Assembly (NCBI GenBank): GCA_035551675.1
Contig: DASZMV010000088.1
Location: 32,253 to 96,252 of the forward strand
Length of the DNA: 64,000 bases
Direction of reading: 5' to 3'
Source of the DNA: JAFECT01 sp035551675
GTDB taxonomy: Bacteria; Pseudomonadota; Alphaproteobacteria; Caulobacterales; Caulobacteraceae
Below the pieces are notes generated by a model. The model was given only the letters and a program-made list of their open reading frames with translations, made no database searches and was not told where the DNA came from. The position numbers and the translations under genes are program-made. Below, in pieces: positions 40,344 through 48,685 of the stretch (within the stretch, counting starts at the first letter, position 1; the number at the start of each line of letters is the position of its first letter).

Positions 40344-41930
40344 TCACTCGATGACGTAGCCGACGGGGCCTTGCCACGCCGGGGCGGGGCCCGCGGGCGC
40401 GGCGTCGGCGCCACGCGGAGCTGGACCCTTGCCGGCGCCGTAGACCTTGTTCAGCTTGCCGAGGAAATCGGTTTCCAGATCGTTGGCCATCTGCAGCCCG
40501 TCGACCGGAGTCTGGAGTTTGTCCGGGCTCGTGGGCTTCACGAGATAGGGTTCGACGATGACCACCAGCTCGGTTTCGCCCGCGAGATAGTCGCGCGAGC
40601 GGAACAGCGAGCCCAGCACCGGCAGCTCGGACATGCCCGGCACGCCGTCGATGTTCTGCTTGGTCTGTTCCTTCAACAGGCCGGCGATCATCATCGCGCT
40701 GCCCGACGGCATCTGAACCGTGGTTTCGGCGCGGCGCACGGCGAGCGCGGGGATGGACAGGCCGCTGGAGAACTGCACGGCGCCGTCGTTGGTCAGTTCG
40801 GACACCTCGGTCGCGATCTTCAGCGAGATATTGCCCTGCGACTGCACCACCGGGGTGAAGGCGAGCGCGATACCGAACTGCTTGAAGGAGACGACGACGT
40901 TGCCGTTCTGGTCGAGGCCGGTGGGGACCGGGAATTCGCCGCCGGCCAGGAACTTGGCGCTCTCGCCGGAGACGGCGGTCAGGTTCGGCTCGGCCAGGGT
41001 GCGCGCCAGACCCGCGCGCTCGAAGGCCTGCAGCATCCCCGACGCCTGGTTCAGGCCGGTGGAGCCCGCGGTGTTGGTGACCGTGGCGGTGTTGTAGTTC
41101 GCGATGCCGCTGGAGCCGTCGCGCACCACCCGCAGGCAGGTGCCGGTGAGACCCGCCGCGCAGGGCACCACCATGGTGGGCTGCTGCTGCGAGTTGAACT
41201 TGTAGCCGCCGGTGATACCGCCGAGCAGGCTGCCGTTCACACCGAAGGTCGGCGAGGAGTTGAACAGATACTGCGGCATGCCGACCTGGTTCATCAGGGC
41301 GGAGGTGTTGAAGCCGAGCTGCTTGATCATGGTGCGCTGCATCTCGACGACGCGCACGCGGATCATCACCTGCTCGCCGCCGCGGACGGAGAGCATGTTG
41401 ATCACCTGCTCAGGCTTGGCCACGAAGCGCGCGGCGATCTGCTGGACCTTGTCGGAGTCCCCGGCGTCGGCGACCGAGCCGGTCAGAACCAGCGAGTCGT
41501 TCACCGGTTCGACGTGAACCTCGGCGTTGGGCAGGATGCGCCTCAAGGTTTCCTCGAGCGCGCCGGTCGACTGGTCGACGCGGATATTGAGGCTGAGGAT
41601 CTCGCGGCCCATCTCGTCGAAGAACACCGCGTCGGTCGTGCCCGGCGCATTGCCCAGCACATAGATGCGGCGCGGCGTGCGCAGCACGGCGTCGGCCACC
41701 GCGGGGTTGGAGACGAGCACGTCGCGCGCGTCCACCGGCAGGTCGATGATGGCCGACTTGCCGCGCGGCAACGACAGCGAGCGCGACACCGGGCTCGAGC
41801 CGCCGAGCTCGACCTTCACGCTGGTGGCCGGCGCCTCCGCGCTCTGGGCCAAGGCGCCGCCCGCGAACAACAGGCTGATCGCCCCGGCCAGCGCAAAGGC
41901 GGCGCCGCGGAACGTATGGATGGACTTCAT
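40344..41930 (-). CDS. cpaC: Tad pilus outer-membrane secretin CpaC/RcpA
   Basis: 528 residues with a signal peptide (AFALAGAISLLFAGGALAQS). The N-terminal pilus-N domain (SLPRGKSAIIDLPVDARDVL, PAVADAVLRTPRRIYVLGNA), a BON-like segment and the C-terminal secretin domain (ANFLAGG-type KFLAGGEFPVPTG, ALAVRRAETTVQMPSGSAMM, then PVLGSLFRS) are in the usual order. It forms the outer-membrane ring for the pilus. The start overlaps cpaB by 4 bp. Confidence 0.95.
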   Translation of the reverse strand: MKSIHTFRGAAFALAGAISLLFAGGALAQSAEAPATSVKVELGGSSPVSRSLSLPRGKSAIIDLPVDARDVLVSNPAVADAVLRTPRRIYVLGNAPGTTDAVFFDEMGREILSLNIRVDQSTGALEETLRRILPNAEVHVEPVNDSLVLTGSVADAGDSDKVQQIAARFVAKPEQVINMLSVRGGEQVMIRVRVVEMQRTMIKQLGFNTSALMNQVGMPQYLFNSSPTFGVNGSLLGGITGGYKFNSQQQPTMVVPCAAGLTGTCLRVVRDGSSGIANYNTATVTNTAGSTGLNQASGMLQAFERAGLARTLAEPNLTAVSGESAKFLAGGEFPVPTGLDQNGNVVVSFKQFGIALAFTPVVQSQGNISLKIATEVSELTNDGAVQFSSGLSIPALAVRRAETTVQMPSGSAMMIAGLLKEQTKQNIDGVPGMSELPVLGSLFRSRDYLAGETELVVIVEPYLVKPTSPDKLQTPVDGLQMANDLETDFLGKLNKVYGAGKGPAPRGADAAPAGPAPAWQGPVGYVIE

Positions 41931-42940
41931 TGCGCAACCCCCGCCTCAGTGGTCACCGAACCATTGCGGAACACGCGCACGCCCGGTCTTGCCGAAGCCA
42001 TGCTCGAGTTCCGCGAACCGCCGGTGCTGAGATGGCCGGACGGTCCGTCGATATCTGCGTAGGAGCGCAAGGTCAGATACAGCTCGCCCTCGTTCTTCGA
42101 TTGCGCCAACACTTCTGCGTCGGTCGGCGTCAGCTCGAGGGTCGCCGTCGCGCCCACCACCGTATTTTCGTTTTTGTCGGGCTGTGTCACCTGGTCGATG
42201 GCCAGCACCTTGATGTTCTGCAGCACGGTCCGCGAGACGTACTGGTTGCCGTGCGAGGCGCCCTCGCCCTGGACCGAGCGGGACATGATCACATCGACCC
42301 GGTCGCCGGGCAGGATGAAGCCGCCCGCCGCGGTCTCGACCTTCACGCCGACCGCCATGGCGCGCATGCCGGCGGGCAGAACCACGGCCATGTAGCCGCT
42401 GTCGCCGGAGCGCACGACCTTGGATGCGATCATCGGTTCGCCCTTGGTGAAGGGCTGGCGCACCACCGCGCCGATGAACAGAGACTTGGGTCCGCCGTCG
42501 CCCATCATGGCGACCGTGTGGGTCATCTCGGCGACCGGGTTCTTGCCGCCGGCGGCGCCGGCGAGCGTGCCGAGCTTCGCGTTGACCGCCGCGCCGGCCT
42601 TGGCCTGCGCGTCCGTCGGCTTGGAATCTTTCGTGTCCTTGGCGTCCTTCGGATCTTCCTTGGGCTTGGGCAGGGCCACGGAGCCGTCGGTGACGAAGGT
42701 CGCATTGACCGCTTCGACAGGCCATTCCTGCCAGTCGAGGTCTTCGGCGGTCAGGCGCTGACCGATCTTGAGGTCATGTTTGGCCACAAGAACACGCGCC
42801 ATGGGCTTGGCCTTGGCCACCGGGATCGCGGCCGAGGCCTGGGAGGTCGGCTTACCCGACATCACGTTGCGGACGATGAGCGCCAGGCCGATCGCGGCCA
42901 CCGCGGCCACCGCGAGCACGATGATGCGAATGGGTTTCAT
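41927..42940 (-). CDS. cpaB: Flp pilus assembly protein CpaB/RcpC
   Basis: 337 residues. An N-terminal membrane helix (IIVLAVAAVAAIGLALIVRN) anchors a periplasmic SAF domain (VLVAKHDLKIGQRLTAEDLD) followed by the RcpC/CpaB domain (AMAVGVKVETAAGGFILPGD, RVDVIMSR, TATLELTPTDAEVLAQ). A charged Asp/Lys-rich insert (KPKEDPKDAKDTKDSKPTDA) lies near residues 90-115. It works with CpaC at the periplasmic side, perhaps on peptidoglycan. Confidence 0.95.
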   Translation of the reverse strand: MKPIRIIVLAVAAVAAIGLALIVRNVMSGKPTSQASAAIPVAKAKPMARVLVAKHDLKIGQRLTAEDLDWQEWPVEAVNATFVTDGSVALPKPKEDPKDAKDTKDSKPTDAQAKAGAAVNAKLGTLAGAAGGKNPVAEMTHTVAMMGDGGPKSLFIGAVVRQPFTKGEPMIASKVVRSGDSGYMAVVLPAGMRAMAVGVKVETAAGGFILPGDRVDVIMSRSVQGEGASHGNQYVSRTVLQNIKVLAIDQVTQPDKNENTVVGATATLELTPTDAEVLAQSKNEGELYLTLRSYADIDGPSGHLSTGGSRNSSMASARPGVRVFRNGSVTTEAGVAQ

Positions 42941-43046
42941 TGAGGCGGCCTCCCGACGGTCGCGGTCCGCCTGAACGGCAGAAACCTGCGCCCTTAACCC
43001 TGGTCGATAGGTATTAACGTCGGCCTAAGCGGGATTATTGAGGAAT

Positions 43047-43565
43047 TCAAAACAGCCCGTGAAAGCCGCGGATAAGCTCGCCTTGCGGGAATGCGGCAAG
43101 AGCGCCGCAGGCGATGGCGACTCCGAACGGAACGTCGCCCTTGGGCTGAAGCAGCCGCGTGAACCAGACCGGACCACCCATGGCATAGGGCTGCATCCAG
43201 CCGCGCGCGGTGATGAGCCAGAGGCTGAACAGGCCGCCCCCCAGCGTCGTCCACATCAGAAGCGGCGTCAGGCCGGAAAGCCCGATCCAGAGGCCCGCGA
43301 CCGCGAACAGCTTGGCGTCGCCGCCGCCGATCCAACGCAGGGCGAACATGCCCATGCCCGCGACCAGCAGCGCCAGGCCGACGCCGGTGCAGGCCAGGAC
43401 CGTCTGCACGCTCAGGCCGTCGAGGAAGGCGGTCGGATAGAAGCCGATGAGGAGTGCGACGGAGACCCGGTTGGGGATGGTCATGGTCGTGACGTCGCTC
43501 ATCGCGGCCAGGATCATCAGAACCGGGAACAGGGAGAGCGCGAGCGCGATCGCCGTATCCATCAT
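43047..43565 (-). CDS. cpaA: Prepilin peptidase CpaA (A24 family)
   Basis: 172 residues from the ATG at 43565 (double Met); the upstream open frame is not family-like. Six hydrophobic helices. The two catalytic aspartates of the type IV prepilin peptidase family are in MSDVTTMTIPNR and IGGGDAKLFA. It removes the leader of the Flp pilins encoded just upstream. It opens the long leftward cpaA-tadC operon, about 100 bp ahead of cpaB. Confidence 0.95.
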   Translation of the reverse strand: MMDTAIALALSLFPVLMILAAMSDVTTMTIPNRVSVALLIGFYPTAFLDGLSVQTVLACTGVGLALLVAGMGMFALRWIGGGDAKLFAVAGLWIGLSGLTPLLMWTTLGGGLFSLWLITARGWMQPYAMGGPVWFTRLLQPKGDVPFGVAIACGALAAFPQGELIRGFHGLF

Positions 43566-43666
43566 CGACCTCGGGACGCCACGATACAGACACCAATCTG
43601 CACGCGGGCGCGTAAAGGGATCGTTGCTTCGCGCGGTTTCAGACGCACACCTTAAAAGCATACAGG

Positions 43667-43694
43667 CCGCGGCGATTACTCGCCGCGGCCTGCG
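43667..43694 (-). terminator. Rho-independent terminator after flp pilin 1
   Basis: AGGCCGCGGCGA and its complement TCGCCGCGGCCT form a 12-bp G+C hairpin with a 4-base loop. On the minus strand it is followed by TGTATGCTTTTAAG. It lies 21 bp after the pilin stop and would cap the pilin transcript before cpaA. Confidence 0.85.
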
Positions 43695-43714
43695 CGCCTA
43701 CGCCTGCAGCGCTG

Positions 43715-43879
43715 TTAGTGGAGCGCGCCGGAAACGGACGTGAAGTCGGCGTTCAGGTTGGTCCCGAGCGTGGTCAGGGCGCCGATGATCACGACGGAGA
43801 TGAGCGCGGCGATCAGGCCATACTCGATGGCGGTCGCGCCGGATTCGTCCTTCAGAAAGCGGGTCACGAACTTGGACAT
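43715..43879 (-). CDS. Flp/Fap family type IVb pilin (paralogue 1)
   Basis: 54 residues from the ATG at 43879, with GGAGAGATAC just ahead. MSKFVTRFLKDESGATAIEY opens it: the leader ends at SG, and ATAIEYGLIAALISVVIIGA is the hydrophobic Flp pilin core with Glu5 and Tyr6 of the mature protein. After CpaA cleavage, the mature protein is the pilus subunit. It differs from the second pilin at only a handful of positions, mostly in the last 15 residues. Confidence 0.97.
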   Translation of the reverse strand: MSKFVTRFLKDESGATAIEYGLIAALISVVIIGALTTLGTNLNADFTSVSGALH

Positions 43880-44111
43880 GTATCTCTCCTCGACAGATTG
43901 GGTGTTTCTCTCAAGGGCTAGGTCAGAACAGGCTGGGGCCCCCGATAACGCGAGGGCATCTTGCCGCACCGCAGTTAATACCTTGTGTACACCGAACATG
44001 TTCTCTGGAATATTTGTAGTTGATTTACCGTTTACCTTACTCGTGCATTTACTTTGGGATAAATTACTCAAGGTTTTCTTGGTCTGAGCTCTGAGGTCCC
44101 GGGACGAACGC
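43880..44111 (-). promoter_or_regulatory. AT-rich leader of pilin gene 1
   Basis: The 308 bp between the two pilin genes hold no other gene. Outside the terminator at 44112-44150 the DNA is conspicuously AT-rich for this genome (ACCTTGTGTACACCGAACAT to TTACTTTGGGATAAATTACTC). This fits a strong promoter and leader of its own for pilin 1, but no exact -35/-10 pair is assigned. Confidence 0.45.
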
Positions 44112-44150
44112 GCAAAAAAATTGGCCCGCGACGATCGCTCGTCGCGGGCC
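44112..44150 (-). terminator. Rho-independent terminator after flp pilin 2
   Basis: GGCCCGCGAC / GTCGCGGGCC hairpin (44123-44150), followed on the minus strand by AATTTTTTTGCGCG. A textbook intrinsic terminator 38 bp past the stop of the second pilin. It separates the two pilin transcripts. Confidence 0.93.
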
Positions 44151-44187
44151 AGGTCGAAACCCATTTTTTTGCGTTGTCGGCGTGCGC

Positions 44188-44352
44188 TTAGTGCAGCGAC
44201 GTCGAAACCGCGGTGAACTTGGCGTTCAGGTTCGTGCCGAGCGCGGTGAGCGCGCCGATGATCACGACCGAGATGAGCGCGGCGATCAGGCCATATTCGA
44301 TGGCGGTCGCGCCGGATTCGTCTTTCAGGAAGCGGGTCACAAACTTGGTCAT
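44188..44352 (-). CDS. Flp/Fap family type IVb pilin (paralogue 2)
   Basis: 54 residues from the ATG at 44352 with AAGGAG upstream. MTKFVTRFLKDESGATAIEY is followed by the same hydrophobic core as paralogue 1, and the end is ALTALGTNLNAKFTAVSTSL plus His. It is an almost identical duplicate of the pilin at 43715, with its own terminator and AT-rich upstream region. Two nearly equal pilins suggest dosage or antigenic variation rather than a different role; that is inferred. Confidence 0.97.
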   Translation of the reverse strand: MTKFVTRFLKDESGATAIEYGLIAALISVVIIGALTALGTNLNAKFTAVSTSLH

Positions 44353-44649
44353 AGAATTCTCCTTGGATCTTGCAGGACTGAGAAACCCCAACTCAGGGCC
44401 TTCGGCTTTACTGCCTGCTAGACCCCAAACCACGAGAGGAGAATGTCATGGGCTGCTTAATACGGGATGAAGAAAGAATACCCAATTCAAGTATCTATAG
44501 TTTACAAGTATTCACCATAAACATTGATTAACCAAGCCGCCTCAAACGCCTATAACGCAAGGGCTTTTGCTCGTTTCAGCCGTTATTAAGAAATGCCGGA
44601 CATTCTGGCGTCTCGCGCGCTCGCGCGCTGAATCAAAGGAGTCCGCTCC
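44353..44649. promoter_or_regulatory. AT-rich divergent promoter region (pilin 2 / pilus-N protein)
   Basis: About 297 bp without a gene, between divergent pilin 2 and the pilus-N-domain protein. The middle part (ATACCCAATTCAAGTATCTA to ATAAACATTGATTAACC) is AT-rich, unlike the flanks, so the promoters of both directions probably lie here. No clear operator palindrome was found. Confidence 0.5.
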
Positions 44650-45135
44650 ATGCGCCGTCCCGTCCTGCGCTTCGCCCTCGCCGTTCTCGCGGCCGGCGTC
44701 GCCTTCCCCGCCCTCGCCCACCCGGGCGTGCAGGTCGCGGTCGACCACACCACCCGTCTGCATGTCGCGCGTCCCGCGGGATCGGTGATCGTGGGCAATC
44801 CGGCGGTGGCCGACGTGACGGTGGTGGATCCGCACACGGTGTTCGTGTCGGGTCGCGGCTATGGCGTCAGCGAAGTGGTGGTCCTCGACCCGCTCGGACG
44901 CACGGTGTGGGACGGCGACGTCGTGGTGACCCAGAACAACGCCGACCAGGTCACCGTCTATCACGGCATGGCGCCGACCGAGATGGCGTGTGCGACGATC
45001 TGCACGCCGTCGCTGCGCTCGGCGAAGCCGCAAGGCGCGTCCGGCGGCGCTCCGGGAGCCGCGCCGGGAGCCGCGCCCGCCGCCCCGCAGGCGGCCTCGG
45101 TTCCGGCGCCGCAACCGAGTCCCGGCGTTCCATGA
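44650..45135 (+). CDS. Exported pilus-N (CpaC N-terminal) domain protein
   Basis: 161 residues, ATG with AAAGGAG. Signal peptide (cleavage near ALA-HP), then a single 'pilus formation N-terminal' domain: VQVAVDHTTRLHVARPAGSV, IVGNPAVADVTVVDPHTVFV, SGRGYGVSEVVVLDPLGRTV. This is the same module as the N-terminus of CpaC but without a secretin, followed by a Pro/Ala/Gly tail. Such stand-alone proteins occur beside Tad loci and may help the secretin. It reads away from the pilin genes and is followed by the GT-C-like membrane protein 22 bp later. Confidence 0.85.
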   Translation: MRRPVLRFALAVLAAGVAFPALAHPGVQVAVDHTTRLHVARPAGSVIVGNPAVADVTVVDPHTVFVSGRGYGVSEVVVLDPLGRTVWDGDVVVTQNNADQVTVYHGMAPTEMACATICTPSLRSAKPQGASGGAPGAAPGAAPAAPQAASVPAPQPSPGVP

Positions 45136-45157
45136 TCCGCCCTAAGCGTTCGCGCTA

Positions 45158-46660
45158 GTGTTTCGGATACAGAGTTCGCCGTCCTTTGCGGCGGCCGCCA
45201 AACAGAGCCTGCAACAGATTCATAAAGACAGCGACCTTCGCTCGCTCGCTCCCGCCGTGGCGGCCTTGTTACTGGCGGCGGTGGTGATGTTCGATCCCCG
45301 CGTGTTCAACGACGGCGACACCTATTGGCACCTGGCCACCGGCCAGTGGATCCTGGCCCATCACCGCGTTCCCCAGGTCGATGTGTTTTCGTTTTCCAGG
45401 CCGGGCGCGCCCTGGGTGGCGCACGAATGGCTGTCCGAACTGTTGATGGCGCTTGCATGGCGGGCGGACGGTTGGTCGGGCGTGGTGGTGCTGTTCGCCG
45501 CCGCCGCCGCGACGGCGGCGTGGCTGATGGTGCGACGCCTGTCCGGCGCGATCGGCGGCGTCACCCTGATCCTCACCGCCAGCCTGGCCCTGGCCTGCAT
45601 GAGCGGCAGTCTGTTGGCCCGACCGCACCTGCTGGCCCTGCCGGTGGTGATCATCTGGGTGCTCGAGCTGATGTCCGCGCGGAGCGAGAATCGCGCGCCC
45701 CGACTCGTCTTCGCCCTGCTGATGATGCTTTGGGCCAATCTGCACGGCAGCTTTGTCATGGGATTCCTCATCGCCGGCGCCTTCGGCCTGGAGGCTCTGG
45801 TCCAGGCGGAACCGGGAGATCGCTTCAAGGTCGTCCGCGACTGGGGCATATTCGGCGCAGCCAGTCTGGTCGCCGCAATGATCACGCCGTACGGCGTTGA
45901 AGGCTTCATCTACCCATTCCAGATCATGAGCATGTCGTCCCTGCCCGGCATTGTGGAATGGCGGCCGACCGATTTCAGCAAGCTTTCGACGTTCGAGATC
46001 GGTCTCCTGACCACGATGTTCGTGTGTCTGCACCGAGGCGTACGCGTCCCTATTGTGCGCCTTATCCTGTTGCTCGGCCTGCTGTACCTCGCCCTGCAGC
46101 ACATCCGCCATCAGATGGTGCTGGCGGCGGTTGCGCCGCTGATTCTCGCCGATCCTCTGGCCCTGGCGCTGGGCCATCAACCGCGCAAAACGCGGTTGCA
46201 CGGCGTCTTTCCGCTCGCCTTCGGCGCTGTCGCCGTTTTGCTGGTCGGATCGCGTCTTTTCGCGCCGATCATCCGCACAGACGGCGTGAACAGCCCGGTC
46301 ACGGCGGTAGCGCAATTGCCGCCCGATCTCGCCGGTCAACCGGTCATGAACGACTACGGTTTTGGCGGCTACCTGATCTTCAAAGGCGTCAAGCCCTTCA
46401 TCGACGGCCGGTCCGACATGTATGGCGACGCCTTCACGCAGGCCTATTTCGCGGCGATGGGCGCCGATCGAGCGGGACTGGATCGGTTTCTCGACAAACA
46501 CGGCGTCGTCTGGACGATCTTTGCGCCCGGCGATCCCGTCGTTGCCGTGCTGGACCGAGATCCGAGCTGGGTGCGCATCCACAGCGACGGCGTCGCGGTG
46601 GTGCACCGGCGCGTGGCGGCGACGGCGCCGATCAACGCGCCGCCAACATCGCTTCACTAG
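45158..46660 (+). CDS. Polytopic membrane protein, GT-C glycosyltransferase-like
   Basis: 500 residues, GTG start, about ten to twelve hydrophobic helices. NDGDTYWHLATGQWILAHHR after the first helix, with the D-x-D-x-x-x-H pattern in the first outer loop, and WVAHEWLSELLMALAW soon after, are typical of the GT-C fold (lipid-linked sugar donors). The C-terminal soluble part has MNDYGFGGYLIFKGVKPFID and GRSDMYGDAF. The acceptor is unknown. Position next to the pilus-N protein and the pilin genes suggests glycosylation of an envelope or pilus component, which is a guess. Confidence 0.65.
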   Translation: MFRIQSSPSFAAAAKQSLQQIHKDSDLRSLAPAVAALLLAAVVMFDPRVFNDGDTYWHLATGQWILAHHRVPQVDVFSFSRPGAPWVAHEWLSELLMALAWRADGWSGVVVLFAAAAATAAWLMVRRLSGAIGGVTLILTASLALACMSGSLLARPHLLALPVVIIWVLELMSARSENRAPRLVFALLMMLWANLHGSFVMGFLIAGAFGLEALVQAEPGDRFKVVRDWGIFGAASLVAAMITPYGVEGFIYPFQIMSMSSLPGIVEWRPTDFSKLSTFEIGLLTTMFVCLHRGVRVPIVRLILLLGLLYLALQHIRHQMVLAAVAPLILADPLALALGHQPRKTRLHGVFPLAFGAVAVLLVGSRLFAPIIRTDGVNSPVTAVAQLPPDLAGQPVMNDYGFGGYLIFKGVKPFIDGRSDMYGDAFTQAYFAAMGADRAGLDRFLDKHGVVWTIFAPGDPVVAVLDRDPSWVRIHSDGVAVVHRRVAATAPINAPPTSLH

Positions 46661-46672
46661 CGTCCTTCGAGT

Positions 46673-47464
46673 CTAGCGTGCTTTTTGATCGGTCAGCCGC
46701 GCGGCGAGCCTTTCGCGCGCGGCCGCGTCCACGCCCAGCACCTCGGCGAGGTAGCCGTCGAGCGACCCGTGGCGCGCGTCGATGGCGGCGAAGGCGGATT
46801 CAATGAAGGCGGGCTCCACGCCCAGGAAAGCGATCACCGCCTCGTCGGACGCGGGCCGGCCGTAGGTTTTCTGAATATGCCGGCGGATTTCCGGCGCGCG
46901 CTCCTGCAGGCGCACCGCGGCGTTGGTCGCCAGATAATCCTGCATCAGATCGTCGCGCGAGACGCCGAGCGCGTGATGGGTCAGCGCCGCCAGCAGGCCG
47001 GTGCGGTCCTTGCCCGCCGCGCAGTGGATCACCACCGCGCCCTCGCCCGCCTGCAGCGCCTCGAAATAGCGACGAAACATGGCCTGGTGGCGCGGATCGA
47101 ACGGCATGGCGCGATAGGTTTCGATCATGAAGCCGCGCACGGCGTCTTCAGTGAGGTCGGTGTTGCGCAGGAAGCTGACGTGCGGCGCCTCGACGATCTC
47201 CGCGTCGGGGTTCTCGATCACCAGGCCGCCGAAGCCGGGCGAGCGGCGCGAGGGCTGGTCCTGGCGTTCGCTGGAGCGGCGGAGATCCACCACCGTCGCG
47301 ATGCCGAGTTGGTCGAACCGGGCGAGGTCCGCGTCGGTGGCGCGGTTGTGGTGGCCCGAGCGGAACAGCCGGCCGCGCCGGAGCGTCGCGCCGGTCGTCG
47401 TGGCGTAACCGCCGAAGTCCCGGAAATTCTCGACGCCTTCGAAGGCAAGCTGACGATCGTTCAT
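46673..47464 (-). CDS. Tyrosine-protein phosphatase (Y_phosphatase3 family)
   Basis: 263 residues from the ATG at 47464; an upstream ATG pair (47515 or 47509) is possible. The N-terminal VENFRDFGGYATTTGATLRR and GRLFRSGHHNRAT are the signature of the bacterial tyrosine/dual-specificity family, and HCAAGKDRTG holds the P-loop with C148 and R154. These enzymes dephosphorylate tyrosine residues or phosphoinositides; no substrate is suggested by the neighbours. It ends 12 bp from the convergent membrane protein gene. Confidence 0.9.
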   Translation of the reverse strand: MNDRQLAFEGVENFRDFGGYATTTGATLRRGRLFRSGHHNRATDADLARFDQLGIATVVDLRRSSERQDQPSRRSPGFGGLVIENPDAEIVEAPHVSFLRNTDLTEDAVRGFMIETYRAMPFDPRHQAMFRRYFEALQAGEGAVVIHCAAGKDRTGLLAALTHHALGVSRDDLMQDYLATNAAVRLQERAPEIRRHIQKTYGRPASDEAVIAFLGVEPAFIESAFAAIDARHGSLDGYLAEVLGVDAAARERLAARLTDQKAR

Positions 47465-47521
47465 GCCGTGGGAATAGCGGCTATCGGCGACGGAGGCGAG
47501 GCGGGACATCCCCATCCTTGT

Positions 47522-47656
47522 CCGTCACCCCCGGACTTGTTCCGGGGGCCTATGGTTGGTGTCGATGGCGCGACCCCATGCAGGTTCGCGCGCGGGTCCG
47601 CACAGCCGTTCGGAGCTTGCTGAACGATGGGCCCCCGGAACAAGTCCGGGGGTGAC
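47522..47656. repeat. Inverted-repeat element C-like, copy 3
   Basis: Arms GTCACCCCCGGACTTGTTCC and GGAACAAGTCCGGGGGTGAC, the same scheme as the C elements with substituted stems, enclosing about 80 bp (AGGTTCGCGCGCGGGTCCGC). It lies between the phosphatase and the regulator gene, both on the minus strand. Confidence 0.8.
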
Positions 47657-47673
47657 GAAAAAATTGGAAGTCG

Positions 47674-47985
47674 CTACCCCTGCGGGCCGACCAGGCGGCT
47701 CATGGCGTCGAGGTATTTTACGAAGGCGGTGCGGCCGGGGTTGGTGAGGGTGACGCGGGTGTGGGGTTTGCGGTTCACGAAGCTCTTGTCGATGGCGACG
47801 TAGCCGGCGTCTTCGAGTTTGCGCAGATGGACCGAGAGGTTGCCGTCGGTGGCCTGCAGTTTGGCGCGCAGCTCGTTGAAGTCGGCGGTGTCAACACTGG
47901 ACAGATAGGCCATGATCCCCAGGCGCACGCGGCCGTGGATGACTTCGTCGATGTCTTCGATGTCGAACTCGCGCGTATCGGTCAT
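47674..47985 (-). CDS. Winged-helix transcriptional regulator
   Basis: 103 residues from the ATG at 47985. VIHGRVRLGIMAYLSSVDTA, DFNELRAKLQATDGNLSVHL and RKLEDAGYVAIDKSFVNRKP form the helix-turn-helix and the beta-wing of the PF13601 / ArsR-MarR-like group. The wing is followed by TRVTLTNPGRTAFVKYLDAM. It is probably a dimeric repressor. It starts 11 bp after the membrane protein gene and is thus cotranscribed with it; such pairs usually autoregulate. Confidence 0.88.
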   Translation of the reverse strand: MTDTREFDIEDIDEVIHGRVRLGIMAYLSSVDTADFNELRAKLQATDGNLSVHLRKLEDAGYVAIDKSFVNRKPHTRVTLTNPGRTAFVKYLDAMSRLVGPQG

Positions 47986-47996
47986 GGGTAACTCGC

Positions 47997-48620
47997 TCAC
48001 GCCGACGCGCGATCTCCGCGCATGTAGAACAAGCCCGGGATCAGGGCGAACAGGACCAGCGCCGCCGCGTAGGCCAGAAGCAGGTTCGCACTGTTCACGA
48101 GCAGACCGATCGCCGCGGCGGCGATGAAACACCCGGTCGCGATTACGGCCGGCGCGCGCGTCTGCAGCATCGCGGCGTTCACCAGCCACGCGGCGCCGTA
48201 GAAGGCGAGTACGGTCGAGGCCATCAGGTTCATGATCACCCAGTTGCCGGTGGCGAGCGACGCCAGGAAATACGAGATGGCGACCGCGAAGATGCCGAGG
48301 CCGGTTCCGATCCACACCGTCCGGTTGGCGCGGTTCACCGGCCCGCGGTTGGTTCCCGGCGCGCACAGCATCTTGGCGGCGAAACACAGCGCCAGGAAGA
48401 TCACCGTCGCGCCGATCCAGATGTAGCTCGCATAGGCGGGCGGCAGGGCGAGGCGACCGGTGGCCATTGTCCAGTGCAGGATCGCGGCGGTCGCGTAGCA
48501 GAGGCCGGCCGCGGCCAGGATCGCACCGCCGACGCGCGAGGTCGCCCGTTGGCCGTCCACCGCCAATTCCTTCAGGAAGGCGATGTCGCTGCGCATAGAC
48601 TGAATCTGGTCGTCGGTCAT
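47997..48620 (-). CDS. Membrane protein paired with winged-helix regulator
   Basis: 207 residues. A short cytoplasmic N-terminus (MTDDQIQSMRSDIAFLKELA) is followed by six hydrophobic helices; no enzyme motif is visible. The gene precedes the winged-helix regulator in a two-gene operon, an arrangement common in alphaproteobacteria in which the membrane partner's role is not known. The upstream gap (48621-48685) is AT-rich (GGTCTACTTTATTTTGTAAA) and likely carries the promoter. Confidence 0.75.
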   Translation of the reverse strand: MTDDQIQSMRSDIAFLKELAVDGQRATSRVGGAILAAAGLCYATAAILHWTMATGRLALPPAYASYIWIGATVIFLALCFAAKMLCAPGTNRGPVNRANRTVWIGTGLGIFAVAISYFLASLATGNWVIMNLMASTVLAFYGAAWLVNAAMLQTRAPAVIATGCFIAAAAIGLLVNSANLLLAYAAALVLFALIPGLFYMRGDRASA

Positions 48621-48685
48621 GGGAATACCCTCAGTTCCAGGGTGTTCTAGCAGGTCTACTTTATTTTGTAAAGTGCTTTCTCGCG

